Source: Mycobacterium sp. 1274761.0 (GTDB lineage: Bacteria; Actinomycetota; Actinomycetes; Mycobacteriales; Mycobacteriaceae). From it: a stretch of DNA of 64,000 bases. Below the pieces are notes generated by a model. It saw only the letters and a list, made by a program, of their open reading frames with translations, did not search any database and was not told the DNA's origin. Both the position numbers and the translations under genes were made by a program. The DNA lies in NCBI RefSeq assembly GCF_001668615.1, contig NZ_LZMC01000020.1:21078-85077 (forward strand), written 5' to 3'. Below, piece after piece: positions 16,733 to 24,697 of this stretch (the stretch's first letter is position 1; each line of letters starts with the position of its first letter).

Positions 16733-17869
16733 TCACCGACCGTAGGAGGGCATCTTGTAACCGCGCTGCGCGATCACGTCGCGCAGGACTTCGTTGGTGC
16801 CGCCGCCGAAGCGCATCAGCGGCGACACGCGGTAGAGCCGCTCGAAGAAGTTGCCGACGCGGAGCCCGTCTGGTCCCAGCACGTCGATCGCGAGATCGGC
16901 GATGCGCTGGCGCAATTCGGATGTGAAGATCTTCTCGACGCTGACCTCGACGGTCGGGATTCGGCCACTGTCCAGGATCGACGCGGCTTCCAGACACATC
17001 AGCCGGGCGACCTCGACGTCGGCCTCGGCTTGAGCGAGGCGGCGCCGAAACACCGGATCCGGCTCGCCCGCCATGGCGATCAGGTCGTCGAGCGCGCGAC
17101 GCAGGTCGCCTACGTTGGTCAGCGCGCCGCGCTCGAGGTCCAGCGCGCCGGTGATGTAGGTCCAGCCGGCGTTGAGTTCGCCGATCAGATTCGTCACCGG
17201 TACGCGGACGTCGTTGAAGAACGTCTCGTTCGTGCGGTAGCCCGACCATGCGTACAGCGGACGGATCTCCACGCCCGGGGTGTCGACCGGCACCGCGATG
17301 ACCGAGATGCCGCGGTGGCGTGGGGCATCGGGATCGGTTCGCACGCACAGCCATTCGTGGCTCGAGCGTTGGGCGCCGCTGTTCCAGATCTTGGACCCGT
17401 TGATCACCCACTCCCCATCTCCTGAGCCGTCGCGGACCGCGCGGGTGCGCAGGCTGGCGAGGTCGGTGCCCGCATTGGGCTCGCTGTAGCCGAGCGCGAA
17501 GATGATCTCGCCGCGCGCGATGCCCGGCAGAAAGTCGCGCTTGTTCTGCTCGGTGCCGTGTCGCATGATCATCGGCGCGATCGAGGTGACCGTGAGATCG
17601 GGTCCCGGCACGCCGGCGTATTCGAACTCGGTCATCAGCAGGTGCTGGTGCATGGCCGTCAGGCCGAGGCCACCGTACTCGGTCGGCCAGTTCAGCCCGA
17701 ACCAGCCCTTCTCGCCGATCTTGCGGCGGAAGGCCGTCAGCTCGCCGCCCTGGTACTCCAGACCGTGCTCGGCCATCTCTGCCCGCAGCGCCGGCGTGAC
17801 GTTCTCGGCGAGGAACTGCCGCACTTCGGCGACCCATGCGCGCTGGGCGTCGTCGAGCTCGAAGTCCAC
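16733..17869 (-). CDS. Acyl-CoA dehydrogenase subunit, FadE29 (ChsE2)-like
   Basis: This 378-aa acyl-CoA dehydrogenase shows the three domains of the family: an N-terminal helical part with GWFGLNWPTEYGGLGL, the central barrel with ALGYSEPNAGTDLASL, and a C-terminal end MRFGGGTNEVLRDVI. It is first in the eight-gene operon, preceded by a 124-bp divergent spacer. With the shorter FadE28-like partner it would form a flavin-dependent alpha/beta enzyme that introduces the alpha-beta double bond. The substrate, a short sterol side chain, is inferred from gene order. Confidence 0.88.
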   Translation of the reverse strand: MDFELDDAQRAWVAEVRQFLAENVTPALRAEMAEHGLEYQGGELTAFRRKIGEKGWFGLNWPTEYGGLGLTAMHQHLLMTEFEYAGVPGPDLTVTSIAPMIMRHGTEQNKRDFLPGIARGEIIFALGYSEPNAGTDLASLRTRAVRDGSGDGEWVINGSKIWNSGAQRSSHEWLCVRTDPDAPRHRGISVIAVPVDTPGVEIRPLYAWSGYRTNETFFNDVRVPVTNLIGELNAGWTYITGALDLERGALTNVGDLRRALDDLIAMAGEPDPVFRRRLAQAEADVEVARLMCLEAASILDSGRIPTVEVSVEKIFTSELRQRIADLAIDVLGPDGLRVGNFFERLYRVSPLMRFGGGTNEVLRDVIAQRGYKMPSYGR

Positions 17870-17993
17870 GAAGGCGACACTAACGAGAAGTTGTCTACCC
17901 GGCGGGCGAACGGTTCAGGAGATCAGCAGCCTCGACGTTTCGGGCGGCCCGCGACGGGTAACCGCGTCCGAACGCTACCCGAGGAGCAGCGAA

Positions 17994-18515
17994 ATGAACG
18001 TCGTCGACACCGCCAAGGCGCAGGTCAAGCAGATCGTCGAGAAGGTCACCGACAAGGTGACCGAGGCTGCGTCCACCCAGGGCGGGGTGCAGGCGGTCAC
18101 GATCGGCAGGCCGAGGCACGAAGTTATTGACAAGCTTCGCAACGCCGACTTTCTTACCCAGGTCTTCGGTGACGTGGCCGACGTCCACGAGAGCGGCCCC
18201 GAAAGGCTGCGCTGGACGTTCCGGTTCGACGGAAGTGACGGCCCAGCATGGGAATGCGTCGTCGCCACCGAAGGCGACACCCAACTGCGCTTCGTCGACG
18301 TCAATCCCGACAGGAGCGCGGGCATCGTCATGGACCTACGTGACGCGCCGCAGGACCGCGGCACCGAGGTGATCGCCAGGGTCACCAGCCCTGCACCCGG
18401 TGCCCTCACCGGCGCCTTGACCTTCAAGGCGCTCTATCGGGCACGGGCACTGCTGATGACCGGTGAGGTGCCGACGATCAAATGGAACCCGAGCGCGCGC
18501 GGCTCGGACCGCTGA
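17994..18515 (+). CDS. SRPBCC-like protein
   Basis: The 173-aa protein starts at ATG 17994, preceded by GAGGAG at 17981-17986; the longer frame to 17502 is antisense to the dehydrogenase gene. An amphipathic N-terminal helix (TAKAQVKQIVEKVTDKVTEA) precedes a START/polyketide-cyclase-like fold with the typical opening TIGRPRHEVIDKLRN and a late helix after TEVIARVTSPAPG. These proteins bind lipids or act as stress-related hydrophobic carriers. It is divergent from the catabolic operon and lies 14 bp before the dehydrogenase gene, likely one transcript. Confidence 0.65.
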   Translation: MNVVDTAKAQVKQIVEKVTDKVTEAASTQGGVQAVTIGRPRHEVIDKLRNADFLTQVFGDVADVHESGPERLRWTFRFDGSDGPAWECVVATEGDTQLRFVDVNPDRSAGIVMDLRDAPQDRGTEVIARVTSPAPGALTGALTFKALYRARALLMTGEVPTIKWNPSARGSDR

Positions 18516-18529
18516 GCGAAGGAAGATTC

Positions 18530-19696
18530 ATGAGAGCACTGGTATGGAACGGCGTCAACGACCTGTCTGTCGAAACCGTTGACGATCCGGCGATTCTCAA
18601 CCCGCGCGACGTCATCGTCGAGGTGAAGCTGACCACCACCTGCGGATCGGACTTGCACTTCATCGACGGGTACATCCCCGGAATGCGCGAAGGCGACGTC
18701 TTCGGCCACGAGTTCATGGGTGAAGTCATCGAAGTCGGCCGCGAGGTGAACCAGATCAAGGTCGGCACACGAGTGGTCGTGCCGTCGTTCATCGCGTGCA
18801 ATCAATGCTGGTACTGCGATCACGACCTGTACTCGCTGTGTGACACCACCAACCCGAACCCAGAACTGCAGGCCCCGCTGCTGGGTTCGCCGACGGCCGG
18901 CATCTATGGCTATACACACGAGTTCGGTGGCTACGCCGGCTCGCACGCCAAATACGTTCGCGTGCCGTTCGGCGATGTGAACTGTTTTGCCGTACCGGAT
19001 TACGTCACCGACGAGCAAGCGCTGTTCATGTCCGACGCAGTGCCGACCGGCTACATGGGCGCAGACTTCTGCGGTATCGCCGGCGGAGACGTCGTCGCGG
19101 TCTGGGGTGCGGGCGGCGTCGGCCTGATGGCGGCGCGCAGCGCACTGCTCAACGGCGCAGGCAAGGTGTTCTCGATCGACCGCCTACCCGAACGCCTCGC
19201 GGTCGCAGCACAACTCGGCGCTCAAACGATCAATTACGAGGAAGTCGACAGCGTGCAGGAGGTCCTGCGGGAGGAAACCGGTGGCCGCGGCCCCGACGCC
19301 GTCATCGAGGCGGTCGGCATGGAGGCACACAGCACCGGCATCCAGCACGCGTACGACCGCGCCAAGCAAGCCCTGCGCATGGAGACCGACCGTGCAGCCA
19401 GCCTACGGGAGGCGATCCTGGCCTGCCGCAAGGGCGGAGTCGTGTCGGTACTCGGCGTGTTCGGCGTGACCGACAAGTTCCCCATGGGCGCGATCATGAA
19501 CAAGGGACTGACGCTGCGTTCGGCGCAACAGCATGGGCAGCGTTATATCCCTCAGTTCTTCGACTACGTGCAACAGGGCGACCTCGACCCGTCGATCCTC
19601 ATCACCCACGACATGTCACTCGAGGACGGCGTGCGCGCCTATGACATGTTCAAGAACAAGACCGACGGCTGCATCCGGGTAGCGTTGCGGCCTTAG
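18530..19696 (+). CDS. Zinc-dependent alcohol dehydrogenase (formaldehyde-dehydrogenase-like)
   Basis: This 388-aa medium-chain dehydrogenase (ATG 18530, GAAGGAAG upstream) has catalytic zinc ligands in TCGSDLHF and GHEF, a structural zinc cluster CNQCWYCDHDLYSLC, and the Rossmann motif GAGGVG. The long insertion around the tetracysteine loop and the 388-aa length match the glutathione-independent formaldehyde dehydrogenase / threonine-dehydrogenase-like group often called FdhA-like in mycobacteria. The SRPBCC-like gene directly upstream shares the direction with 14 bp between. Confidence 0.88.
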   Translation: MRALVWNGVNDLSVETVDDPAILNPRDVIVEVKLTTTCGSDLHFIDGYIPGMREGDVFGHEFMGEVIEVGREVNQIKVGTRVVVPSFIACNQCWYCDHDLYSLCDTTNPNPELQAPLLGSPTAGIYGYTHEFGGYAGSHAKYVRVPFGDVNCFAVPDYVTDEQALFMSDAVPTGYMGADFCGIAGGDVVAVWGAGGVGLMAARSALLNGAGKVFSIDRLPERLAVAAQLGAQTINYEEVDSVQEVLREETGGRGPDAVIEAVGMEAHSTGIQHAYDRAKQALRMETDRAASLREAILACRKGGVVSVLGVFGVTDKFPMGAIMNKGLTLRSAQQHGQRYIPQFFDYVQQGDLDPSILITHDMSLEDGVRAYDMFKNKTDGCIRVALRP

Positions 19697-19699
19697 CGA

Positions 19700-20302
19700 T
19701 TACGGATACGGCTTCTCATCGCGATCGGGCGCAACCGGTGCGGCCGCCAGGCCGACGAGAAACGCTGTCAGGTGTCCCACCTCGGTGAAGGTCGGCCTGA
19801 TCGCCGCATTCAGGAAGAGCGCCGCGACGCCGGCGAGTTGGCTGCGCGCGCGCCAGGGCGGCTCGATGTAGCCCGTTAGCGCACCCCCGACCCCGAACAG
19901 GAAGTAGCTGACGCCGACATCGCGGGCGTTCACCAGCCGCATCGGCGCCTTGCGCCTGCCGATCAGCAGCCGCAGATACGTCTGGCCGACGTAGGTACCG
20001 ATGACATGCGCACCGAAGCCGACGAGAATCCAACGCCACCAACCCAATCGGCGTTCCGCCGGTGCGGCGACCGCAGCGAAGACGGGAACATACGGCCACC
20101 ACTTACGGTCGTCGGTCAACAAGAGGCTGGCGGCGAGCACCCGCGTCGGTTCGGAGTCCAGACGGCGCAGGTTGGTCGAATGGTTGCGCTGCAGTTGTTT
20201 TGCCTTGCGCTTACCCGCCGAGCGCTGGATGCGGGTCGTGACGAAGAGGATCGCCAGCCACGTAAAGCTGAGCGGGGCACTGGTGACGCTGCGGGCGGTC
20301 AC
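19700..20302 (-). CDS. Rhomboid-like membrane protein, probably non-catalytic
   Basis: I place the start at GTG 20302, where AGGAG lies 5 nt upstream; an ATG at 20356 is in frame. The 200-aa protein has about five hydrophobic segments and the mycobacterial rhomboid-like signature TDDRKWWPYVPVFAAVAAPAE. The expected GxSG serine site appears as DVGVSYFLFGVGG, in the right place but not the canonical GASG, so proteolysis is doubtful. It follows the kinase/solute-binding gene by 105 bp on the same strand and converges with the alcohol dehydrogenase. Confidence 0.65.
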   Translation of the reverse strand: MTARSVTSAPLSFTWLAILFVTTRIQRSAGKRKAKQLQRNHSTNLRRLDSEPTRVLAASLLLTDDRKWWPYVPVFAAVAAPAERRLGWWRWILVGFGAHVIGTYVGQTYLRLLIGRRKAPMRLVNARDVGVSYFLFGVGGALTGYIEPPWRARSQLAGVAALFLNAAIRPTFTEVGHLTAFLVGLAAAPVAPDRDEKPYP

Positions 20303-20407
20303 AGTCACTCCTGTCACAAAGTTGGCGGGGCAGTCGTCTCGAAATTGCGATACCACAATTTGGGGAGCAGAAACTCACCGACCGCAAGCCCAGCATCGAC
20401 TGGTAAG

Positions 20408-22192
20408 TCAGCTGACCGCCCCGTTGATCGCCGGCTTGGCGATCATCCCTTTCTCCACACCCCATTTCGTAGCGATGTCCTTGTACGCGCCCGTGGACAT
20501 CACGTGCTCCAGCGCTTTGCGCAGCGGTTCGGCCAGTCCCGAATCTTTCTCCACCGGCCATCCGTACGGCGCGGTGTCGAACACCTCACCTGCCGGTTCC
20601 AGCGCGCCGCCGCTGCCCTTGATCGCGAAACCCGTCACCGGCGAGTCCGCCGACATCGCGTCGATCTCCCCGTTGATCAAGGCGGCGGTGAGTTCGTCCT
20701 GGCGTTGGTAAACCACGGCCTGCACCGGCGGCAGCCCCGCGGCCACACACTGATCGCTTTTGGCAGGGATCTCGATGGTTTCGTGGGTCGAGCCCGTACT
20801 CGTGCCGACCCGAAGCCCGCAGGCGGCGTTGGGGTCGATGCTGGACCCGGTTCGCTGCGCCCACAACGTACCCGCCTCGAAATACGTCACGAAGTCGACC
20901 TGTTGCTGACGCGCCAAGGTGTCTGTGAATGACGACATTCCAACGTTCACATCACCACGCTGAACGGCCGGCAAGATGTCCTCGAACGCAAACTCCCGAT
21001 ACTCGGGCGTCAAGCCGAGTGTCTTGCTCACCGCATTCACGAGATCCACGTCGAAGCCGACGATGTCGCCCGCCGAGTTCTTGAATTCGTTTGGCGCATA
21101 CGGCACATTCACCCCGACCGTCAACCGGCCCGAGTCCTTGACCGCCGCGGGCAGCGTCGCCGCAATCGATGCAACCACGCCATCCGACGACTCCGTCGAG
21201 GAGCCGTCGTGGCGGCCGCCCCAGAAGTGCCACGCGCCAAAGACCAACGCCGCACCCAGCACGACGGCCGCCCCCAGGATCGCCAGCGTCCGCGCCGACA
21301 GCCGGCCGCCACCCGACGTCGTCATTGCACCGCCTGCCGAATGGCGTCCGGAGCCAGTCGTTCGAACCGGCGCATTCAGCGCCCTGCGCGCCGCTGCGGC
21401 CAACTCGCCCGCGGATCGATACCGTTGATTCGGTTTCTTGGCCATGCCTTTCGCGATGACCTCGTCGAAAGCGGCCAGCTTGGGATTGACGGCCGACGGC
21501 TTCGGCGGCGGCGCGCCGATGTGTTTGGCGATCTGCTCCTCGAGGCTATCCACCGGGTACGGCCGCGAACCCGTCAGGCATTCGTAGAGCACGCACGACA
21601 GCGCGTAAACATCGGAGCGCGGGTCGATTTCGCCGCCCTCAAACCGCTCGGGCGACATGTAGGCCATGGTGCCGAGCGTGCTGCCCGCCGTCGTCAGCCC
21701 CTGCTGACCGGCCGTGCGGGCCAGCCCGAAGTCGATGAGGTAGGCGAAGTCGTTCTTGGTGACCAGAATGTTCGACGGCTTCACATCGCGATGAATCAGA
21801 CCCAACTCGTGCGCGGCGTCCAACGCCGCGGCCACCTGTTCGATGATCGACACCGCCAACGCCGGCCGCAGCGGCCGATTCCTGCCGTCGTCACCCTCGA
21901 GCATGGCGCTGAGGTTGCGACCCTCGATCAGCCGCATGTCCAGATAGAGTCGCTCGTCGATCTCACCAAAGCTGTGGATTGGCACCACATGCGGTTCGTT
22001 GATGCCCGCGGCGGCCTGCGATTCGCGGCGGAAGCGCTGCTGGAATATCTCGTCCTTGGCCAGGTGCGGCGGCAATACCTTGAGCGCGACAGTGCGGTCG
22101 GTTCTGGTGTCGAAGGCCTTGTAGACCTCCCCCATTCCGCCCCGGCCGATCAGCTCCTGCAGCTGATATTGCCCGAATGGTGTCGCATCCAC
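20408..22192 (-). CDS. Ser/Thr protein kinase fused to an extracellular family 3 solute-binding domain
   Basis: This 594-aa receptor kinase has an N-terminal Hanks kinase (about residues 8-270) with GRGGMGEVY, HRDVKPSN, DFG and SPE motifs. A single membrane helix follows at about 303-325 (LAILGAAVVLGAALVFGAW), then a periplasmic domain that carries the family 3 binding-protein signature GFDVDLVNAVSKTLG. The outer domain should bind an amino acid or similar small polar ligand and set the kinase state. It is third in an operon after another receptor kinase and a 51-aa protein. The fusion is a known but uncommon actinobacterial architecture; ligand and substrates are unknown. Confidence 0.9.
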   Translation of the reverse strand: MDATPFGQYQLQELIGRGGMGEVYKAFDTRTDRTVALKVLPPHLAKDEIFQQRFRRESQAAAGINEPHVVPIHSFGEIDERLYLDMRLIEGRNLSAMLEGDDGRNRPLRPALAVSIIEQVAAALDAAHELGLIHRDVKPSNILVTKNDFAYLIDFGLARTAGQQGLTTAGSTLGTMAYMSPERFEGGEIDPRSDVYALSCVLYECLTGSRPYPVDSLEEQIAKHIGAPPPKPSAVNPKLAAFDEVIAKGMAKKPNQRYRSAGELAAAARRALNAPVRTTGSGRHSAGGAMTTSGGGRLSARTLAILGAAVVLGAALVFGAWHFWGGRHDGSSTESSDGVVASIAATLPAAVKDSGRLTVGVNVPYAPNEFKNSAGDIVGFDVDLVNAVSKTLGLTPEYREFAFEDILPAVQRGDVNVGMSSFTDTLARQQQVDFVTYFEAGTLWAQRTGSSIDPNAACGLRVGTSTGSTHETIEIPAKSDQCVAAGLPPVQAVVYQRQDELTAALINGEIDAMSADSPVTGFAIKGSGGALEPAGEVFDTAPYGWPVEKDSGLAEPLRKALEHVMSTGAYKDIATKWGVEKGMIAKPAINGAVS

Positions 22193-22295
22193 CGCGTTTA
22201 CTCCTCGGCACGCGAACCCGCGCTGATGTGTCGCTTGAAGCTACACCACGTTTGCCGAGGTTGTCCGGGGGAGCGTAAAGACAGGCTGAAGAGAA

Positions 22296-22451
22296 CTACG
22301 TCTCGTCGGCGACCTGGTCGCGAGTTTGATGACCGGCGGGCGCGTCCGGGTCGTCGTTCTGGTGCTCCAGTTCGCCCTGCAGCTCGCGCTGTTCCTCGGT
22401 CACCTCCCTGGCATCCGCTGGATTTTTCGGTGGGTCGTTGCGCTGTTCCAT
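22296..22451 (-). CDS. 51-aa acidic hydrophilic protein between two kinases
   Basis: ATG 22451 is preceded by AAGGAG with good spacing and starts 10 bp after the stop of the upstream kinase on the same strand. The frame ends at TAG 22296-22298, 103 bp before the next kinase start. The peptide (MEQRNDPPKNPADAREVTEE...) is rich in Glu, Asp and Gln, has no hydrophobic segment, and has a predicted short coiled region (EEQRELQGELEHQ). Function is unrecognised. Its place in the kinase operon suggests a kinase substrate or adaptor, which is inference. Confidence 0.65.
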   Translation of the reverse strand: MEQRNDPPKNPADAREVTEEQRELQGELEHQNDDPDAPAGHQTRDQVADET

Positions 22452-22461
22452 GCGAAGCTCC

Positions 22462-24015
22462 TTACCGCGATCCGAACTGCAGGGCCGGTTCGTCGGAATC
22501 CACCCCGGCGTTGCTGAGGATGCGTAGCCGGTCGGGGCGGATTTCGTAGCGAGCCCCGTCGGCCGGGTTCGTCACGTCGTAGCCGCCGCCCGCCGGCACA
22601 GCACCGTTGAGCTGCAGGTTCACCCCGTCGCTCAGGCGTTCGCCGCGGTACTGATAGTTGCCCGGTGACGTCTCGCAGATCACCGCCTGCGACAACGCCG
22701 TCTGGATCGCCGCCACCAGCGTGTTGCCCGAGTCACAGCGGGTGGTGTGGTCGACGAAGCCCTGGCTGTCCGTTCCGGTCACACCCGCCAGACCCGCCGA
22801 GCTAGTCGTCGTGGGGGTGGTCGTGGTCGCCGACGACGTCGTGGCCGATGGCGTGACGGTCTTCGTCGTCGTGCTCGGCGACGGCGGCACCGTCAGCGAG
22901 GCCCGCGGCGTGGTAGCCGTGTCCCCACCTCCGAACGCGAGTATCGACGCCAGGATGACGGCAACCAATAACAGCCCGGCCGTAGTGGCCACCAGCGCCA
23001 CCTGCGTGCGACCGAACCGCCGTTTGGGGGCTGGTGCGGGCGCGGGCCGATACTCCGGCGGTGGCGGCGGATACGGTGTGTAACCCGTTCCCGAGGGGTT
23101 TTCGTAGACCGCCGAGAACTGTCGCGTGCTGGTCGGCGGCAACGAGCGGGGCAGCGGCGGCCGGGCCGGCATTTCCGAACCCGCGGCTGCCGTCGCCGCC
23201 TTCGCCAGCTCGCTGGCGGTCGCGTACCGGTCGGCCGGTTTTTTCGCCATGCCCTTGGCGATCACCTCGTCGAATGCCCGTGTGATGCCGGACCGCATGA
23301 TGCTGGGCCGCGGCGGCGGCGAGAACATGTGCGCCGACATCAGCTGTCGCAAATCCCCGCCGGTATCGAAAGGTGCCCTGCCGGTGAGACATTCGTACAG
23401 CAGACAGGTCAATGAGTAGATGTCGGCAGCTGGCCCGACGGGCCCTCCGGCAAACCGTTCGGAGGCCATATACGCACACGAGCCGATGATCAGGCCCGTG
23501 GACGTCATGCTCGCATCACCGCCGACGTGGGCGATTCCGAAGTCGACGAGGTAGGCGAAGTCATCCGGGGTCAGCAGCACGTTTTCGGGCTTGATGTCGC
23601 GGTGGACCAGCCCGTCGGCATGTGCGGCATCCAGGGCCGCCGCGACCTGCGTGATGATCGACGCCGCCCGCTTGGGCTCCAGCGGGCCGTTCACCCGCAG
23701 CTCGTCCTTCAGGCTGGCACCCTCGACCAGGCGCATGTCGATGTAGAGCGTCCCGGCGATTTCGCCGAAGTCGTGCACCGGGATGACGTGGGGTTCCTGC
23801 AGGCGTGCCGCCACCCGCGACTCACGCCGGAACCGCTCCTGATAGCTCTTGTCGGCGGCCATCTCTTTGCGCAGCATCTTCAGCGCCACCATGCGCTCTT
23901 TGACGGTGTCGTAGGCGCGATACACCTCGCCCATTCCCCCGACACCGATCAGCGAGTGCAGCTCATAGGGCCCGAATCGGGTTCCCAGCCGTGCGCCGCT
24001 TTCCGCGGAGGCCAT
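22462..24015 (-). CDS. Transmembrane Ser/Thr protein kinase with small extracellular domain
   Basis: ATG 24015 (GGAAAGGA upstream) gives 517 aa; an upstream ATG at 24051 lacks a ribosome-binding site. The kinase domain (about 20-280) has GVGGMGEVY, HRDIKPENV, DFG and SERF, then a proline-rich juxtamembrane linker, one membrane helix (VALVATTAGLLLVAVILA), a Thr/Pro-rich stalk and a 100-residue outer domain with two cysteines (TRCDSG and VICETS). The layout is like mycobacterial PknD/PknH-type sensors but with its own outer domain. It heads the operon with the 51-aa gene and the solute-binding-domain kinase. Confidence 0.9.
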   Translation of the reverse strand: MASAESGARLGTRFGPYELHSLIGVGGMGEVYRAYDTVKERMVALKMLRKEMAADKSYQERFRRESRVAARLQEPHVIPVHDFGEIAGTLYIDMRLVEGASLKDELRVNGPLEPKRAASIITQVAAALDAAHADGLVHRDIKPENVLLTPDDFAYLVDFGIAHVGGDASMTSTGLIIGSCAYMASERFAGGPVGPAADIYSLTCLLYECLTGRAPFDTGGDLRQLMSAHMFSPPPRPSIMRSGITRAFDEVIAKGMAKKPADRYATASELAKAATAAAGSEMPARPPLPRSLPPTSTRQFSAVYENPSGTGYTPYPPPPPEYRPAPAPAPKRRFGRTQVALVATTAGLLLVAVILASILAFGGGDTATTPRASLTVPPSPSTTTKTVTPSATTSSATTTTPTTTSSAGLAGVTGTDSQGFVDHTTRCDSGNTLVAAIQTALSQAVICETSPGNYQYRGERLSDGVNLQLNGAVPAGGGYDVTNPADGARYEIRPDRLRILSNAGVDSDEPALQFGSR

Positions 24016-24202
24016 TCGTAATCCTTTCCGTCCCTTCGCAACGTCGTACACCGACTCGGTCTGTTCGACGTGCGGCTGCAGACAGTTGTTCCCGCATCGG
24101 ACAGCCGCTTAACGCATTCGTCAAACGAGTCACGCTGAACGCGGTCGTCGTTCCCCCGACAGAACGCAGTGCGAATCGGGGCCGATGCACCCCGGTAAGT
24201 CC

Positions 24203-24208
24203 TACGGT
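24203..24208 (+). promoter_or_regulatory. Candidate -10 for a leaderless transcript
   Basis: TACGGT lies 6 nt before ATG 24215, the geometry of leaderless mycobacterial genes, and there is no ribosome-binding site before this ATG. Confidence 0.45.
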
Positions 24209-24214
24209 AGCGGC

Positions 24215-24697
24215 ATGACAGCAGACTCGCCCGCCATCACCACCTCACATCCACCGGACAAGCTCCTCAACGCCGTCAAGCCCGTTGTGAAGTTCCTGCT
24301 CGGAAGCCCTTTGGGCGGTGGTCTACGCCATCAGATGATGGTGCTCAATTTCACGGGCAGCAAAAGCGGCCGCCAGTTCTCTCTACCGGTCAGCGCACAC
24401 GTGATCGACGACACGCTCTACGCGTTGGCCAACGCGGGCTGGACGGCTAATTTCAGCGGCGGCGCCGACGCCGACGTGTTGCACGACGGCAAGACGACGA
24501 GCATGCGCGGTGAACTCATCCGCGACCCAGCAATAGTCGCCGAAATGGCACACCGCGCCGCCGAGTCCTACGGCGCAAAAAAGGCGCAACGCATGATGGG
24601 GCTGAAGTTCCGCGACGACCGTGTGCCCGGCCTTGAGGAGTTCACCGAGGTCGCGCAGCGGGAACGTATGCGCCTGATCAAGTTCACCCCGGCCTAG
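24215..24697 (+). CDS. Nitroreductase / deazaflavin-dependent (DDN-like) family protein
   Basis: This 160-aa protein has an amphipathic N-terminal helix (NAVKPVVKFLLGSP) followed by a split beta-barrel core (VLNFTGSKSGRQFSLPVS, LYALANAGWTANF). This matches the F420H2-dependent nitroreductase/quinone reductase (FDOR) proteins of mycobacteria, which reduce quinones or nitro compounds at the membrane. The start was set at the candidate leaderless ATG; an in-frame ATG at 24185 has no support. Its stop overlaps the convergent hydrolase stop by 4 bp. Cofactor use is not visible directly. Confidence 0.6.
   Translation: MTADSPAITTSHPPDKLLNAVKPVVKFLLGSPLGGGLRHQMMVLNFTGSKSGRQFSLPVSAHVIDDTLYALANAGWTANFSGGADADVLHDGKTTSMRGELIRDPAIVAEMAHRAAESYGAKKAQRMMGLKFRDDRVPGLEEFTEVAQRERMRLIKFTPA

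Noticed and set aside
17502..17993. N-terminal extension of the SRPBCC-like frame (337 aa)
   Set aside because: The extension is antisense to the FadE29-like gene; GAGGAG before ATG 17994 defines the start.
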